NCBI GenBank assembly: GCA_018993265.1
Contig: JAGKSW010000123.1
Span: forward strand, 1-64,000
Length of the DNA: 64,000 bases
Reading direction: 5' to 3'
DNA from: Nostoc sp. TH1S01
GTDB taxonomy: Bacteria > Cyanobacteriota > Cyanobacteriia > Cyanobacteriales > Nostocaceae
The position numbers were made by a program, and so were the translations under genes. The notes under the pieces are model-generated. The model saw nothing but the letters and a program-made list of their open reading frames with translations, ran no database searches and was not told the origin of the DNA. Shown here piece after piece: positions 61,858-64,000 of this stretch (positions are counted from its first letter, which is position 1; each line of letters begins with the position of its first letter).

Positions 61858-63324
61858 TTAACAATGACGTAGCTGTGTTAATAGCAAAACAATATCATCA
61901 ATAGCTTGCCGTATTGTGTTGGCTGGTTGTTCAGATTGATTCACAATAATACTAAAAGCTAATGGCTCATATTGAGGTGACTCTATATATCCTGATAGAG
62001 CGATCGCACCTCTTAAAGTACCAGTTTTGGCTTGGACAATTCCTTGAGCCGATGTGTTGCGAAAGCGATTTTTTAAAGTACCGCTAACTCCAGCCACAGG
62101 TAAAGAGGCACGAAAAAGTTTTGCTTCTGGTGATGCAGCTATTGCTTGTAAAATTTGTACTAAAGCTTCTGGACTAATTAAATTTTTCCGCGATAATCCT
62201 GAACCATCAACAACACTATAACTGTTGGGGTTAACTCCTAATTGAGTTAATGTTTCTTGCATCACTTTTAATCCAACATCAGCAGTGTTTTGGTTGTTGG
62301 TTAATGGTTGCTTATAGGCTAAAGTTCTTAATAAAGCCTCAGCAAATAAATTATTACTATTGATATTAGTCTCTGTTAATAACTCAGATAAAGGTGGAGA
62401 TTCAATTGCGGCAATTTCCCGTTCATTATTACCACCAACAGCACTAGATTTTTGTTGTACAGAAATTCCTGCGGCTGCTAAACTTTGACGAAAGTGGCGT
62501 AAGAAATTTTGTGTAGGATCAAAGACTGCGATCGCAGTAATTTCTGGTGGTGAATTAACAGGTAGTTGTCCTTGCAAATGCAGCACAGCACCTTTTAAAT
62601 CACGCCTAACTTCTACTACCCCTGGTTCATCTTTTGGAACAGTTACAGAATTGTTTTCGACTCGCCATTGATACGCTTCTGTAGGATCAGCCCACTTAAT
62701 TTGTAATGGTTTGCCTACAGTTTGCGGCAACAGTGTTAACACAGCAGCATTTTCATTCAAAATTAAACTGTTAACTGGTGCGCCATAATCAGCTTGTACA
62801 TCTTCCCATTGCCAACTAGAATTTACAACTTCTCCTTGAAAGTAACTATCATCAGCAATTAAGTTATTAACTTGAGTAATACCTCTTTGGCGTAACTGCT
62901 TGGCTAATTCTGTTAATTGAGCATCTTTTAAACTGGGATCTCCTCTCCCAACTACACGCAAACTACCATCAGCCTCTTGATAAACAGAAGTACGAATGCG
63001 AAAATCTGCTCCTAATTGCTTGAGTGCGGCTGCTGTAGTTAATAACTTAGTATTAGAAGCAGGAATAAAATATTTCTCAGCATCATGGCTATAAAGAGTT
63101 TGCGTAGAAACTAAATTTTTAACTAAAATTCCCCAGCGGGCGCGACTAAATAAAGGACGATTAATAGCAGTATCTATAAATGTGCCTAATTGAGCGGGAC
63201 ATACTGATTTTGTATTAGTTGCAGGGGAAACTGGCGTTTGAGCTTTAACTGCTTGTTGGGTAATACCAATGTGAGTTCCCAGAAACAGTAGCAGCAAACT
63301 CAGAGAAATTTTGCGAGAAAACAT
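61858..63324 (-). CDS. dacB: D-alanyl-D-alanine carboxypeptidase/endopeptidase, PBP4 type
   Basis: A 488-residue S13-family penicillin-binding protein with signal peptide (MFSRKISLSLLLLFLGTHIG). The active-site triads are SNTK in PASNTKLLTTAAAL, SNN in NINSNNLFAEALL and KTG in QAKTGTLRGAIALSG. It trims or cleaves peptidoglycan cross-links in the periplasm. The ATG at 63324 is chosen because it begins the signal peptide; upstream in-frame codons from 63435 look non-coding. Confidence 0.88.
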   Translation of the reverse strand: MFSRKISLSLLLLFLGTHIGITQQAVKAQTPVSPATNTKSVCPAQLGTFIDTAINRPLFSRARWGILVKNLVSTQTLYSHDAEKYFIPASNTKLLTTAAALKQLGADFRIRTSVYQEADGSLRVVGRGDPSLKDAQLTELAKQLRQRGITQVNNLIADDSYFQGEVVNSSWQWEDVQADYGAPVNSLILNENAAVLTLLPQTVGKPLQIKWADPTEAYQWRVENNSVTVPKDEPGVVEVRRDLKGAVLHLQGQLPVNSPPEITAIAVFDPTQNFLRHFRQSLAAAGISVQQKSSAVGGNNEREIAAIESPPLSELLTETNINSNNLFAEALLRTLAYKQPLTNNQNTADVGLKVMQETLTQLGVNPNSYSVVDGSGLSRKNLISPEALVQILQAIAASPEAKLFRASLPVAGVSGTLKNRFRNTSAQGIVQAKTGTLRGAIALSGYIESPQYEPLAFSIIVNQSEQPANTIRQAIDDIVLLLTQLRHC

Positions 63325-63469
63325 ACTTAAACTTCTATATTCAGAACTGGCAGTGATATTATTTTGTCGTGTTTGGCGATCGCTGCACAGTAGAACATCA
63401 AGCCATCCCCCAGTAGAAAGGCTACCAAAAAGCATTAAGGCTTGCCCTTCTTATGGTCGATGAGAAAAA

Positions 63470-63634
63470 TCATGGTCTTGCGGTAGCACGTTTAGCTTTG
63501 CGTGCCTGTAATTTCTCCCAAGCAGCTTTGTACTCAGGTTTTGGGGGCAATGTGCTAATATCAGCCAAACGCTCTTGATTCCGTTCTTCCCAATACTGGC
63601 GAATTTCTTCAGCTTCTTGGAGTACAATTGAACT
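63470..63634 (-). CDS. Short hypothetical C-terminal fragment
   Basis: About 50 residues of a charged helical protein (QEAEEIRQYWEERNQERLAD, then PPKPEYKAAWEKLQARK) without a credible own start. It runs directly into the methyltransferase remnant in another frame. The fragment looks like the end of an unrelated gene left by a deletion. I do not recognise the family. Confidence 0.4.
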   Translation of the reverse strand, partial: SSIVLQEAEEIRQYWEERNQERLADISTLPPKPEYKAAWEKLQARKAKRATARP

Positions 63635-63812
63635 TATCGGCAAAGTAAACTGCGTGTTCGCCTGTACCACTAGCAATTTCCAAAATTTTGCCACTCTTAG
63701 GTAATACCTTTAACAGTATTTCTAAAATTGGTTCGCGGTTACGCTCGGTGGCTGCTGCGTATTGTCGTGCGTCTTGTGATGTCATCTGTATCGCTTTACT
63801 ACCTGATTTCAT
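63609..63812 (-). pseudogene. Truncated DUF938-type SAM-dependent methyltransferase
   Basis: The first 60 or so residues of a methyltransferase are present: DARQYAAATERNREPILEIL and the SAM-binding ILEIASGTGEHAVYFA. The frame then ends after DKFNCTPRS. The remaining two thirds of the domain are missing, so it is a remnant. The break near 63630 coincides with the start of the fragment at 63470-63634. Confidence 0.7.
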
Positions 63813-64000
63813 CTAGCGTGGCAATTAACAGCCCAATTTATAAACTTGACTTATATTACTGGTTTTTAGTTTAGGCGATCGCCACGAGTAATTAGACTTG
63901 TCCGAAAACTCCAAAGCCAGACTGTTCAAAGCTTTGAGACAAAACTTTGATATATGCGTTAAAACGTAATTACAAGAGGTTGAGATAGTTACTGTTAGTT

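Overview
The window comes from a heterocyst-forming filamentous cyanobacterium of the Nostoc/Anabaena type. Supporting signs are the many GCGATCGC (HIP1) octamers, tandem heptamer repeats (ACTCAGC, ATGACAA and relatives) and numerous dispersed palindromes. The strongest sign is a block of genes matching the heterocyst envelope polysaccharide (HEP) island, with recognisable HepC and HepA. All calls come from reading the sequence; no database search was run.

Layout. 0.2-15 kb holds housekeeping and accessory genes: a CruA-type lycopene cyclase-like flavoprotein, a frameshifted Uma2 gene, a citramalate synthase carrying repeat-derived codons, a ThiO-ThiG fusion, a DUF3352 protein, two aldo/keto reductases and a PatA-like response regulator. 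16.0-19.8 kb is a VWA / PP2C / kinase-TPR trio of the TerY-P type. 20.4-48.2 kb is a 20-gene, all plus-strand polysaccharide island. It contains nucleotide-sugar genes, nine or ten glycosyltransferases, a Wzc-like co-polymerase with a degenerate P-loop, HepC, HepA and an O-antigen ligase/polymerase-like membrane protein. Inside it is a module with duplicated GT2 and duplicated PhyH-type dioxygenase genes.

48.8-52.1 kb is an ergothioneine operon (egtC-egtB-egtD) in which a heptamer tract is translated inside EgtB. 53.0-58.9 kb is a microviridin (graspetide) cluster. It has one decayed and three intact precursor genes with three different cores, the two ATP-grasp ligases MdnB and MdnC, an exporter and a GNAT acetyltransferase. 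Short covarying hairpins separate the precursor genes. 59.7-61.1 kb is a secreted NucA-type nuclease convergent with its inhibitor NuiA. The window ends with a MAPEG protein, a DacB-type D-Ala-D-Ala carboxypeptidase and the remnant of a DUF938 methyltransferase.

Non-coding DNA. Three copies of a roughly 206-215 bp element with terminal inverted repeats and a conserved multi-stem fold are present. Two are flanked by 11-bp direct duplications, so it looks like a non-autonomous mobile element (MITE). A family of CCCGACTT hairpins sits mostly just after genes and may serve as terminators. No tRNA, rRNA, CRISPR array, prophage or complete transposase gene was seen.
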